From Pseudomonadota bacterium (GTDB taxonomy: Bacteria; Myxococcota_A; Polyangia; Haliangiales; Haliangiaceae), in contig JAEWJO010000360.1 in NCBI GenBank assembly GCA_023386455.1, positions 1 to 13,648 of the forward strand: a DNA stretch of 13,648 nucleotides. The letters run 5' to 3'. The notes under the pieces were generated by a model, which was given only the letters and a program-made list of their open reading frames with translations, did not search any database and was not told where the DNA came from. This document shows, in pieces, positions 7,489 to 13,648 of this stretch. Position 1 is the first letter of the stretch; each line of letters starts with the position of its first letter. Both the position numbers and the translations under genes were made by a program.

Positions 7489-7502
7489 CTCGGAGCTCCG
7501 AG
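7489..7502. promoter_or_regulatory. 14-bp perfect palindrome, candidate operator
   Basis: CTCGGAGCTCCGAG lies 5 bp after the 13-nt element in the hemG-usp2 divergent region. A perfect 14-bp palindrome in a non-coding, two-promoter region could bind a dimeric regulator. No second copy was noticed in the other divergent region. Confidence 0.35.
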
Positions 7503-7545
7503 CGCAAGCGATGCGCGAGAACGCCTCGCGTGATCCAGGTGCCCC

Positions 7546-7561
7546 TGGCGCGGTTCGTGAA
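7546..7561 (+). promoter_or_regulatory. sigma-54-like -24/-12 element, usp2
   Basis: TGGCGCG-GTTC-GTGAA has a near-perfect -24 block (GG 7547-7548), but the -12 block has GA in place of GC. The implied +1 is near 7572, two bases before the usp2 ATG. It is the weaker kind of site in this set, and its placement matches the others. Confidence 0.4.
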
Positions 7562-7573
7562 CCACTCGCGGGC

Positions 7574-8014
7574 ATGAACCTCCCCACCAACATCCTGGTC
7601 TCGACCGATTACGGCGAGTCCTCGAACGCGGCGCTCGAGTATTCGGTCGCCCTCGCGGCGAAGCTCGACGCGAAGGTCTCGCTCCTTCACGTCATCGGTG
7701 TTCCCGCGTACGGGGTCCCCGAGCTCGGCCTCGCGGTGACGAGCACGATGATCGACACGCTGGTCAAGGACAACCAGGTGGTCCTCGACAAGCTCGTCGC
7801 CAAGTTCACGCAGGTGAAGGTCACCCCGATCCTGCGCACCGGTGAGCCGCGCGATCAGATCGTCCAGACCGCGGACGAGATCCACGCGGAGCTCATCATC
7901 ATGGGGACGCACGGCCGGCGCGGCGTCAGTCGCGCGCTGCTCGGCAGCGTCGCCGAGAGCGTGCTTCGTCACGCGCACTGCCCGGTGTTGACGATCCGTT
8001 TGCCGAAGCGTTGA
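7574..8014 (+). CDS. universal stress protein (UspA family)
   Basis: This 146-residue single-domain Usp protein starts with I-L-V-S-T-D-Y-G-E-S-S (7-17), has the strand L-L-H-V (37-40), and ends with the ATP-binding motif G111-x2-G114-x9-G124-S125 and C-P-V-L-T-I-R. This is the full family length with no extension, unlike usp1. The ATG at 7574 fits the start of the domain; no clear Shine-Dalgarno is present. It is divergent from hemG and is followed after 37 bp by the twin-CBS gene on the same strand, a pairing that is common in stress-response gene sets. It probably acts in the cytoplasm, binding ATP under starvation or low oxygen. The substrate or partner is unknown. Confidence 0.92.
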   Translation: MNLPTNILVSTDYGESSNAALEYSVALAAKLDAKVSLLHVIGVPAYGVPELGLAVTSTMIDTLVKDNQVVLDKLVAKFTQVKVTPILRTGEPRDQIVQTADEIHAELIIMGTHGRRGVSRALLGSVAESVLRHAHCPVLTIRLPKR

Positions 8015-8018
8015 GCTG

Positions 8019-8034
8019 CGGCACGCGGGTTGCT
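8019..8034 (+). promoter_or_regulatory. sigma-54-like -24/-12 element, CBS gene
   Basis: CGGCACG-CGGG-TTGCT matches TGGCACG-N4-TTGCW at all but the first base, with exact GG-N10-GC (8020-8021, 8032-8033). It is the best match in the window. The implied +1 is near 8045, seven bases before the ATG. This would fall inside the Shine-Dalgarno at 8041-8046, so the true +1 may be slightly earlier. Confidence 0.6.
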
Positions 8035-8040
8035 GTGAGT

Positions 8041-8046
8041 GAGGTG
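8041..8046 (+). promoter_or_regulatory. Shine-Dalgarno of the CBS gene
   Basis: GAGGTG stands five bases before the ATG at 8052 and fixes the start codon. It is the clearest ribosome binding site in the window; most other genes here lack one. Confidence 0.65.
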
Positions 8047-8051
8047 CACCT

Positions 8052-8456
8052 ATGCTGATGCCACCGGTCTCCCGCTTCATGACGCGCCAGCCATGGACGC
8101 TGCCGAAGGACGCGACGTTCACCGACGCGCTTCGGCTCATGCACTCGAAGCACATTCGACACGTGCCCGTGCTCGATGACGGCAAGCTGATGGGCATCGT
8201 CAGCGAACGGGACCTGCACGTCGTCGAGGCGCTCTCGCGTTGCAACCCCGACGAGGTCTGCGTGTACGAGGCGATGATCGCCGACGTCTACACGGTCGCG
8301 GAGGATGACTCGCTCGACGAGATCGTCGATGCGATGGTCGATCGCCGCTGCGGCTCGGCGGTGATCCTCGATCGCGATCACCACGTGACCGGCATCTTCA
8401 CGGCGACCGACGCGATGCGCGTGCTCGGCGAGGTCTTGCGCCGCGTCACGGATTGA
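8052..8456 (+). CDS. twin CBS-domain protein
   Basis: This 134-residue protein consists of two CBS motifs (about 6-58 and 74-127) and nothing else. Each ends in the usual pattern, G-I-V-S-E-R-D-L (48-55) and G-I-F-T-A-T-D-A-M (114-122). Paired CBS domains bind adenosine nucleotides, so the protein probably senses energy charge and acts on a partner protein. It follows usp2 by 37 bp and has its own sigma-54-like element and Shine-Dalgarno, so it can be made both with and apart from usp2. Its 3' end overlaps by 11 bp the convergent gene for a small lipoprotein. The partner and ligand are not known. Confidence 0.92.
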   Translation: MLMPPVSRFMTRQPWTLPKDATFTDALRLMHSKHIRHVPVLDDGKLMGIVSERDLHVVEALSRCNPDEVCVYEAMIADVYTVAEDDSLDEIVDAMVDRRCGSAVILDRDHHVTGIFTATDAMRVLGEVLRRVTD

Positions 8457-8838
8457 TTCGAAGCGACGCCGCGAACCGCGAATGCGTCGCGCACTCGGTC
8501 TTCGCCGCCGGGATCGGCATCACCCACGCGGCTGCACAGGGAAGCTGCGAGAGCAACAGGTCGCGATCGTCGAACGCCGCCGAGCGAAGGTCGATGTGGA
8601 CGCGACGCGCAGCCGCCTGGCGCTCCTGCTCGGCGGTGGTGCCGAGCGGACGGCGCAGCGGGATATCGTGCGCGACGGCGCTCCCGGCGGCGAACGTATC
8701 GGGCCACGGCACCGGATCGCGCGGAGGGAGCGGCTGGGTCATCGCGCAGGCTGTCAGCAACGAACACGCTGCGACGCACTCGCGAGGATTGCGCGGTTTG
8801 GAGCCCATCCGGTGGATCCGTTGCAGGGAGCGAGCCAC
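8446..8838 (-). CDS. small putative lipoprotein, unknown function
   Basis: This 130-residue frame starts with GTG, 3 nt after the FUSC gene's stop, and a GGGAGG sequence lies 11 nt upstream. A second start, ATG at 8808, is possible. The N-terminus has basic residues and then a short moderately hydrophobic run ending in L-L-T-A-C, a plausible lipobox with Cys31 (Cys21 from the later start). The mature part is Pro/Ala/Arg-rich with no recognised domain. G/C preference at third codon positions supports coding. As a partner of a FUSC transporter it might be a periplasmic or outer-membrane accessory, but no similarity to membrane-fusion proteins can be seen. It overlaps the CBS gene tail to tail. 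Confidence 0.55.
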   Translation of the reverse strand: MARSLQRIHRMGSKPRNPRECVAACSLLTACAMTQPLPPRDPVPWPDTFAAGSAVAHDIPLRRPLGTTAEQERQAAARRVHIDLRSAAFDDRDLLLSQLPCAAAWVMPIPAAKTECATHSRFAASLRINP

Positions 8839-8841
8839 GCG

Positions 8842-10914
8842 TCATGCGGCCTCCCGCTCGCTCGGAGCGGTCGCACGGGTCACCGCCTCCCCGAGCAGGA
8901 CGAGGTAGCGCTCGACGCGAACGCGACGGGCCATGACCGTGACGTCGCCGATCTCCGGCCCCGCCGGTTGCCATGCTCCGGGAGGCTGTCCACTGCGCAG
9001 CGCACCGATCAGCTCCGCGAGGCGCGCGCGCGTCCCGCTCGAGAATGCGGAGACCGCCGGCTGGTAGGGCTGGATCTCGACGACGGTGCGGGTCGTGCCG
9101 AACACGTTGATCGCGCTCCCGAGCCGGCGGGTCAACGACACCATCGTCATCCGCGGCTCTACGATCTCCGCCGGTGCACGCTCCGCGACGACGCGCTCGA
9201 GCGCGGTCTCGGCGTTGTTGATCGCGAGACCGAACGCACGGCGCGTGGCGATCACGTCGTGCGATGGAGCCGGCACACCGGCCGCGAGCGCCGTCGACAC
9301 CGCGCCGAGGTACTTCTCGAGCGCCTCGAGCGCGCGCGCCATCTGCTCGTCGAACTGCACGCGCTCGCGCGCGGGCCACAGCAGCATGCTCGCGACGAAC
9401 GCGATCGCACCCGCGAGCAGCGTGTAGAGGATCCGGATCTCGAACAGGAAGAGGTCCTTCGTGTGCATCTCGGCGAGCAGCACGAACGTCGGCGTGACGA
9501 ACAGCGAGAACAGCGCGTAGTTGAGCTGGAGGACCGACGCGCTGATTCCGGCGAGCGCGATGATGATCACCGTGAGCGCGATCGGCTCGCGGATCGTCCA
9601 CGCGATGCCGGCGGCGAAGATCGCGCCGGCGATCGTGCCGATGCCGCGCTGGACCGCACGCGTCGTCGTCGCGGAGCGGTTCGGTTGCAGCAGGATGTAC
9701 GTCGTGAGCGCGATCCAGTAGCCGTGATCGATCGCGTAGACCGACGCGATCACCGAGGCACCGAGCACGCAGATCGCGACGCGCAGTGCATGGCGCAGGA
9801 CCGCCGAGTCGACGTTCAGGTGCGCGCGGAGGATGTCGCCGAACGCCGGCGTCTGCTCGACCGGGACGAAGACGTCGGTCCCCGGCTCCGCATCGGTCGC
9901 CAGCGACTCGATCAGCGACGCGGCGCGCGCGCGCTCGGCATAGAGGCGCGCGACGAGCAGGTCGGCCTGGCGAGAGGCGGCATCGGACGCGGTGACCTTC
10001 GATGCCGGATCGTACGGTGGTGGCGCGATCTGCTGCGACTCCTCGACGAGGACCGCAGCCGCGAGCGTGCGCAGCGCGGCGGCCTGCACCTCGAGCGCGC
10101 GGACGATCGCCGCGGTGCTCGTCTCGGGCAGGCCGGCATCGAGCACCTCCTCGAGCGCGACGAGGATGCCGAACATGTGATCGGCGGCATGCACGGTCGC
10201 CAGCAGCCGCTCGCCGCGGCCCGACTCGCGCGCCCGGCCTCGCCGCACCGTGACGAGCGTGCGCCGCGCGGTCTCGATCTGCTCGCGGATGCGCCGGTGC
10301 ACGCGGATCAGCTCGTCGCGGCTACTCCGCGCGGCGAGCGAGCTCGTGTACTCGGCGAGGCCCTCGAGCACCGCGGACACGGCGCGTCGCAGTGGCTTGT
10401 ACACGCGGACCGGCCACACGACGAGCCCGAGGAACAGGGCCCACGCGGCACCGCCCGCGTAGCCGAGCAGCGCGCCGCCCAGCGAGCCGGCATGCGGCAG
10501 GAACGTGGCGATGATCAGGTGGACGGCGATCGTGTTGCCGATCGCGGGACCCGCCGGCGGGAATGCCTGGCCGAACGCGCACAGCGCGCAGGCGATCGTC
10601 ACCGTCACGATCGAGAGCACCGGATGTCCGCTGACGAGCGTGCCGAGTGTGACCGCGACGATGCCGCCGATCGCGACCGAGCCCATCGCCTTCGCGCGCG
10701 CGCGGTAGGCACCGCCCTTGTCGACGAGCGCGATGCCGTAACCGGCGATCGGCGCCCAGGTCGCGGCGAGCGGGGGAAGCCACGGCGCGACGAGCAGCGG
10801 GACGCCGGTCGCGGCCGCCGTGCGCAGCCCGAGCCAGAGCGCGGGCCGGCCGGGTGCGAGCGTCGTCGCAACGCGCGCGTGGTGACTGACCGTCGCGATG
10901 CCGGGGACCTGCAT
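8842..10914 (-). CDS. FUSC-family inner-membrane transporter
   Basis: This 690-residue protein has two membrane blocks (about 29-170 and 372-514), each followed by a long soluble helical region. This is the duplicated plan of FUSC/YccS/AaeB-type proteins. The second block has the family hallmark Y-W-I-A-L-T-T-Y-I-L-L-Q-P (399-411) followed by T-R-A-x-Q-R-G-I-G-T (418-427). AaeB-like members export aromatic acids; many FUSC proteins have no known substrate. Here it is the first gene of a unit with a small putative lipoprotein. A GG-N10-GC element lies just upstream. There is no membrane-fusion subunit nearby, which an AaeAB-type pump would need, so export of a hydroxylated aromatic acid is not supported. 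The family call is secure, the substrate unknown. Confidence 0.9.
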   Translation of the reverse strand: MQVPGIATVSHHARVATTLAPGRPALWLGLRTAAATGVPLLVAPWLPPLAATWAPIAGYGIALVDKGGAYRARAKAMGSVAIGGIVAVTLGTLVSGHPVLSIVTVTIACALCAFGQAFPPAGPAIGNTIAVHLIIATFLPHAGSLGGALLGYAGGAAWALFLGLVVWPVRVYKPLRRAVSAVLEGLAEYTSSLAARSSRDELIRVHRRIREQIETARRTLVTVRRGRARESGRGERLLATVHAADHMFGILVALEEVLDAGLPETSTAAIVRALEVQAAALRTLAAAVLVEESQQIAPPPYDPASKVTASDAASRQADLLVARLYAERARAASLIESLATDAEPGTDVFVPVEQTPAFGDILRAHLNVDSAVLRHALRVAICVLGASVIASVYAIDHGYWIALTTYILLQPNRSATTTRAVQRGIGTIAGAIFAAGIAWTIREPIALTVIIIALAGISASVLQLNYALFSLFVTPTFVLLAEMHTKDLFLFEIRILYTLLAGAIAFVASMLLWPARERVQFDEQMARALEALEKYLGAVSTALAAGVPAPSHDVIATRRAFGLAINNAETALERVVAERAPAEIVEPRMTMVSLTRRLGSAINVFGTTRTVVEIQPYQPAVSAFSSGTRARLAELIGALRSGQPPGAWQPAGPEIGDVTVMARRVRVERYLVLLGEAVTRATAPSEREAA

Positions 10915-10928
10915 CTGAGAGACGAGAT

Positions 10929-10944
10929 AGCAGGTCAGATGCCG
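10929..10944 (-). promoter_or_regulatory. sigma-54-like -24/-12 element, FUSC gene
   Basis: Minus-strand CGGCATC-TGAC-CTGCT has exact GG-N10-GC spacing and the TGCT end, with mismatches inside the -24 block and at the first -12 base. The implied +1 is near 10918, four bases before the ATG. No copy of the 13-nt palindrome is found about 93 bp upstream; an AGGCG-N6-CGCCT inverted repeat is at 11001-11016. Confidence 0.35.
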
Positions 10945-10981
10945 CGGAGGAACGCGGCGTTGCGCGAGTTCCGGAGTGCGA

Positions 10982-12391
10982 TCACAGAAGCGGAGAGAGC
11001 AGGCGCGCCGACGCCTGGCCGAGCCGCGTACCGAACGATAGCGCCTCCAGGTCGGCGAGCTTCACCTCCGTGCTGTCGGCGAGATCGCGCGTGAACGCGT
11101 CGGCGAGCGTCGTGTTCGCGGCGTGGCCGAACAGCACGGCGATGATCTCGAAGTTGAGCCGGAAGCTCCGGTAATCGAAGTTCGCGGTGCCGACCACACC
11201 GACGTCGTCGTCGCAGACCATCGTCTTGGCGTGGATGAAGCGCGGCTCGTACTCGTAGACGCGGACGTTTGCCTCGAGCAGCTCCGGGAAGTAGCTGCGC
11301 GCGGCGAGGTCGACGAGCTTGCTGTCGCCTCGCTTCGGCACGAGCAGGCGGACGTCGACGCCGCGCAACGCCGCGGTGATCATCGCGGTGAACAGCGCAT
11401 CGTCGGGTACGAAGTACGGGCTCGTGATCCAGAGCCGCTTCGTCGACTGGTTGATCGCCGTGAAGAACACCTTGTGGATCGACCACGAGCTCGTGTCGGG
11501 GCCGGACGCGACGATCTGGACGAGCTCGCATCTGCCCTGCTGCGGCGGCGGCACGGTCTGCTCGGTGACCGGTAACAGCTCGTCGGCCGCGAACGCCCAG
11601 TCCTCGAAGAACGTGCGCTGGATCGGCCACACCGCGGGGCCGGTGAGCCGGACGTGCGTGTCGCGCCAGTAGTGCTTCGACAGCTCGGCGCTGTGCAGGT
11701 CGGTGATGTTCATGCCGCCGGTGAAACCGATGCGGCCGTCGACGACGACGATCTTGCGGTGCGTGCGGAAGTCGGCGCGGCGGCGGCGGATCGTGCGGAG
11801 GCGGACGGGGTTGAACCACGACACCGCGACGCCGGCCTCGACGAGCGGGCGGAGGAACTTCTTGCCGAGCTTGTTCGAGCCGGTGCCGTCGACGAGCATC
11901 CGGACCTGGACGCCGGCCTTCGCGCGCTCGACGAGCGCGTCGCGCAGGCGCGTGCCGATCGTGTCGGGCTCCCAGATGTAGTACTCGAGGTGGATGTGAT
12001 CGCGCGCGGACGCGATGGCCTCGAGGATCGCGGCGTACGTCGACGCGCCATCGAGGTAGATCGCGACCGACTCGGCGCCGAACGGGGGCGAGCCGCCGAC
12101 GCCGATCGAGACCATCGCGAGCTGGTGGTGCTCGGAGTCCGCGTCGAGCGCGGCGAGGCCGCGCAGGCCTTCGTCGACGATGCGCTTCGACACCTCGCGC
12201 CGCCGCTTCTTGCGCTCGAGCCGGAGCGGTCCGATCAGCCAGTAGATGACGAGCCCGAGGATCGGAAGAAATACGAGGACGAGCAGCCAGGCGATCGTCG
12301 AGACCGCCGGCCGACGCTGGAGGACGATGATGACGGCGCTGATCGCGACCCAGACCGACGCCGCGAGGGTGTAGATCAGCCACCAGCTCAC
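10982..12391 (-). CDS. cls: cardiolipin synthase (phospholipase D superfamily)
   Basis: This 469-residue enzyme has two N-terminal membrane segments (about 4-24 and 33-54) and two catalytic HKD motifs. These are His211-x-Lys213-x4-Asp218 followed by G-F-T-G-G-M-N, and His387-x-Lys389-x4-Asp394 followed by G-T-A-N-F-D-x-R-S. This is the standard layout of bacterial cardiolipin synthases, which join two phosphatidylglycerols to give cardiolipin and glycerol at the inner membrane. The length agrees with ClsA-type enzymes. The start is GTG 12391, which gives M-S-W-W and an immediate membrane helix. An ATG at 12399 is in another frame and stops after three codons. It lies 67 bp upstream of the FUSC gene on the same strand. 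No sigma-54-like element was found in front of it. Confidence 0.94.
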   Translation of the reverse strand: MSWWLIYTLAASVWVAISAVIIVLQRRPAVSTIAWLLVLVFLPILGLVIYWLIGPLRLERKKRRREVSKRIVDEGLRGLAALDADSEHHQLAMVSIGVGGSPPFGAESVAIYLDGASTYAAILEAIASARDHIHLEYYIWEPDTIGTRLRDALVERAKAGVQVRMLVDGTGSNKLGKKFLRPLVEAGVAVSWFNPVRLRTIRRRRADFRTHRKIVVVDGRIGFTGGMNITDLHSAELSKHYWRDTHVRLTGPAVWPIQRTFFEDWAFAADELLPVTEQTVPPPQQGRCELVQIVASGPDTSSWSIHKVFFTAINQSTKRLWITSPYFVPDDALFTAMITAALRGVDVRLLVPKRGDSKLVDLAARSYFPELLEANVRVYEYEPRFIHAKTMVCDDDVGVVGTANFDYRSFRLNFEIIAVLFGHAANTTLADAFTRDLADSTEVKLADLEALSFGTRLGQASARLLSPLL

Positions 12392-12473
12392 GCGGGCATC
12401 GTAGTGTGATCGAGGCCTACACGAACGCCGGGACGGGTCGATTCATGTCCTCGTGAGGGAGGATCTCGTCGCG

Positions 12474-12602
12474 ATGTTCGAGGGGCGGCTCGCCGCCCTC
12501 GACGAGCTGAAGGCGGCGATCGCGCGCCGGGCACGGCGAGAGGCGTCGTTGACACGCCGGTTCGTAGTGCTCGTCACCAGCCCTGCGTTGCCCGACGGGT
12601 AG
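12474..12602 (+). CDS. possible 42-residue small protein
   Basis: An ATG at 12474 is preceded by GAGGGAGGA at 12455-12463 (10-nt spacing) and opens a 42-codon frame ending in TAG. In-frame GTG 12453 would add seven residues. Third positions are mostly G or C, as in the neighbouring genes. The product begins M-F-E-G-R-L-A-A-L-D-E-L-K, an amphipathic helix. It continues with a strongly basic stretch and ends in a short hydrophobic strand R-F-V-V-L-V-T. It could be a real small protein or a remnant of a longer gene. No family is recognised. Confidence 0.35.
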   Translation: MFEGRLAALDELKAAIARRARREASLTRRFVVLVTSPALPDG

Positions 12603-12605
12603 GGA

Positions 12606-12619
12606 CCCGGTAGTCCGGG
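12606..12619 (+). terminator. weak stem-loop after the small ORF
   Basis: CCCGG-TAGT-CCGGG forms a 5-bp stem with a 4-nt loop, followed by C and three T. It begins three bases after the stop of the possible small ORF. The stem and T-run are short for an intrinsic terminator. Confidence 0.25.
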
Positions 12620-12657
12620 CTTTCGGTTCGGCGACGGGCGGTTACGGTTGCGCTACG

Positions 12658-13648
12658 ATGAGCCGGGTGCAGCCGGTCTCGGTCCATATCGCCGTCCTGT
12701 CGGTCGCGAAGGATGCCAGGCACCCGGACCACGGCGCGATCGCGCAGGCGATCGAGCGCGCGACCAGCGCCGGTCACCGGATCGTCGAGCAGGCGACCGT
12801 CAAGGACTCCGAGCCGGCGGTCCGCGAGCAGCTGACCCGCTGGATCACGGACTCGAACGTCGACGTCGTGCTCGTGCTCGGCGGCGCGGACTCCGAGACC
12901 GCCTCGTCGGCGATGAAGCCGCTCGTGTCGAGCGTGCTGCCGGGGTTCACCGACCTGTTCCGCTGGCTCGCGTTCCAGGAGATCGGCGCGTCGGCGATGC
13001 TGAGCCAGGCCGAGGCAGCACAGTGCGGCCAGGCATACGTGTTCGTGCTGCCCGGTGCGATCGCGGCGGCGATGGACAAGCTGATCCTGCCGCAGCTCGA
13101 TCCGAAGACGATGCCGAAGAACCTGATCGCGTCGCTGCCGCGCCTGCAGGCGCGCGTCGCCGAGGCGGTTCCGACCGCGATCCACGGCGAGAAGACGCAG
13201 GGCGGGGCCGGGCTGCCGCCGAAGCTGCCGGCGCTGCCACCGCGCAAGCAGACGAAGACCGGCGCGAACGTGATCCCGCGCAATCGCGCCGTCGATGATC
13301 CGCCGACCAAGCCGATCGATCTCGAGCGACTGCAGCGAGAGATCGCGCGCAGCGAGGTGAGCGATCAGCAGACCCGCAAGACCGACCTCGCGAAGCTGCT
13401 GCCGAAGCTGCCGCCGGGCGCCGACGAGTACCTCGAGTCCGAGGCCGACGAGGATCTGACGGACGCGGAGGTGCTCGCTGCACCGCCGCCGCCGGGCGTC
13501 GGCGTGAAGGGGCCGATGAAGCCGCAGACCGCGGCAGAGCGCGCGCGCCACGAGGCCGCGACGCCGCCGTCGCCGACGCCGATCGTCGTACCGCCCGCCG
13601 CGCTCAAGCCGGTCGTGCCCGCCGTGATCCCGCCGATCGCATCCGGCT
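12658..13648 (+). CDS. MoaB/MogA-like domain protein with proline-rich tail (3' end outside window)
   Basis: The frame is open from ATG 12658 to the window edge (330 residues seen, no stop). Residues 8-150 align by eye with the molybdopterin-binding MoaB/MogA fold: A-G-H (38-40), a D-V-V-L-V-L-G-G strand (69-76), L-P-G-F-x-D-L-F-R (94-102), E-I-G-A-S-A-M-L-S (108-116), L-P-G (131-133) and L-I-L-P-Q-L (142-147). Key loops differ. The usual T-G-G-T-G is L-G-G-A-D (74-78), the D-x-S-G type motif is P-D-H-G (23-26), and L-P-G-S-P is L-P-G-A-I. The rest is a low-complexity Pro/Ala/Lys-rich region with repeated K-L-P motifs and an acidic patch, probably disordered. Molybdopterin adenylylation is doubtful; a binding or scaffold role is possible. 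Confidence 0.8.
   Translation, partial: MSRVQPVSVHIAVLSVAKDARHPDHGAIAQAIERATSAGHRIVEQATVKDSEPAVREQLTRWITDSNVDVVLVLGGADSETASSAMKPLVSSVLPGFTDLFRWLAFQEIGASAMLSQAEAAQCGQAYVFVLPGAIAAAMDKLILPQLDPKTMPKNLIASLPRLQARVAEAVPTAIHGEKTQGGAGLPPKLPALPPRKQTKTGANVIPRNRAVDDPPTKPIDLERLQREIARSEVSDQQTRKTDLAKLLPKLPPGADEYLESEADEDLTDAEVLAAPPPPGVGVKGPMKPQTAAERARHEAATPPSPTPIVVPPAALKPVVPAVIPPIASG

Larger units (their letters stand above)
12392..12657. other. 266-bp divergent intergenic region between cls and the MoaB-like gene
   Basis: This region separates the minus-strand cardiolipin synthase from the plus-strand MoaB-like gene. It holds one short plus-strand reading frame with a good Shine-Dalgarno (12474-12602) and a weak stem-loop at 12606-12619. 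No clear promoter could be assigned for either flanking gene. A sigma-54-like TTGC at 12648-12651 has its GG one base too far away. Confidence 0.5.

Noticed and set aside
11001..11016. AGGCG-N6-CGCCT inverted repeat as a further copy of the 13-nt element for the FUSC gene
   Set aside because: Position is about right (centre near 91 bp upstream), but the sequence does not match the CGCAGG...TGCG pattern and it lies in the cls coding region.
8482..11094. Long plus-strand open frame (870 codons) opposite the FUSC gene
   Set aside because: The translation is almost only Arg, Ala, Asp, Glu and Gly with no domain. It is the usual mirror frame in GC-rich DNA opposite a clear FUSC transporter and the end of cls.
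12637..12652. Sigma-54-like element ahead of the MoaB-like gene
   Set aside because: TTGC is present, but GG is one base too far (N11), and sigma-54 spacing is strict.

Overview
The window is about 13.6 kb of very GC-rich DNA with strong G/C preference at third codon positions. It carries several multiheme cytochromes c, including the CxxxxCH/CxxCH motif pair known from Geobacter and related lineages. This suggests a Myxococcota or other delta-proteobacterial-type genome. That placement is an inference from gene content and base composition, with no marker gene to confirm it.

Left part (1-4195, all minus strand): a tightly packed cytochrome operon. In transcription order it encodes a decaheme OmcA/MtrC-type lipoprotein with a collagen-like stalk, a 12-heme CxxxxCH/CxxCH lipoprotein, a membrane-anchored tetraheme NapC/NirT-like cytochrome, a two-helix small membrane protein, and the first eight codons of a further gene. 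Three junctions are GTGA stop/start overlaps. The set looks like an electron-transfer route from the inner membrane (quinol) towards the cell surface. No MtrB-type porin or terminal reductase is visible.

Middle part (4301-8456): hemN (anaerobic coproporphyrinogen oxidase) with a hemerythrin-like protein on the minus strand, a universal stress protein, a HemG-type flavodoxin-like protoporphyrinogen oxidase, a second universal stress protein, and a twin-CBS protein. This combination is typical of a low-oxygen or redox-stress gene set.

Right part (8446-13648): a small putative lipoprotein and a FUSC-family transporter in one unit (minus), a cardiolipin synthase (minus), a 266-bp gap with a possible small ORF, and a truncated plus-strand gene with a degenerate MoaB/MogA domain and a long proline-rich tail.

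The most interesting signal is regulatory. Seven upstream regions carry a sigma-54-like -24/-12 element (consensus GGCACG-N4-TTGC): the decaheme gene, hemN, usp1, hemG, usp2, the CBS gene and the FUSC gene. In six of them the element lies so that the predicted start of transcription is only 2-4 nt before the start codon. A 13-nt near-palindrome (CGCAGGTTTTGCG, or CGCAGGCCTTGCA) occurs once in each of three intergenic regions. Its centre is 93-95 bp upstream of the predicted start for four of these genes and 53 bp upstream for the fifth, as expected of an enhancer site for a sigma-54 activator. Together this predicts one sigma-54-dependent, probably oxygen- or redox-linked regulon joining extracellular electron transfer, anaerobic heme synthesis, hemerythrin and stress proteins. 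No regulator gene is in the window.
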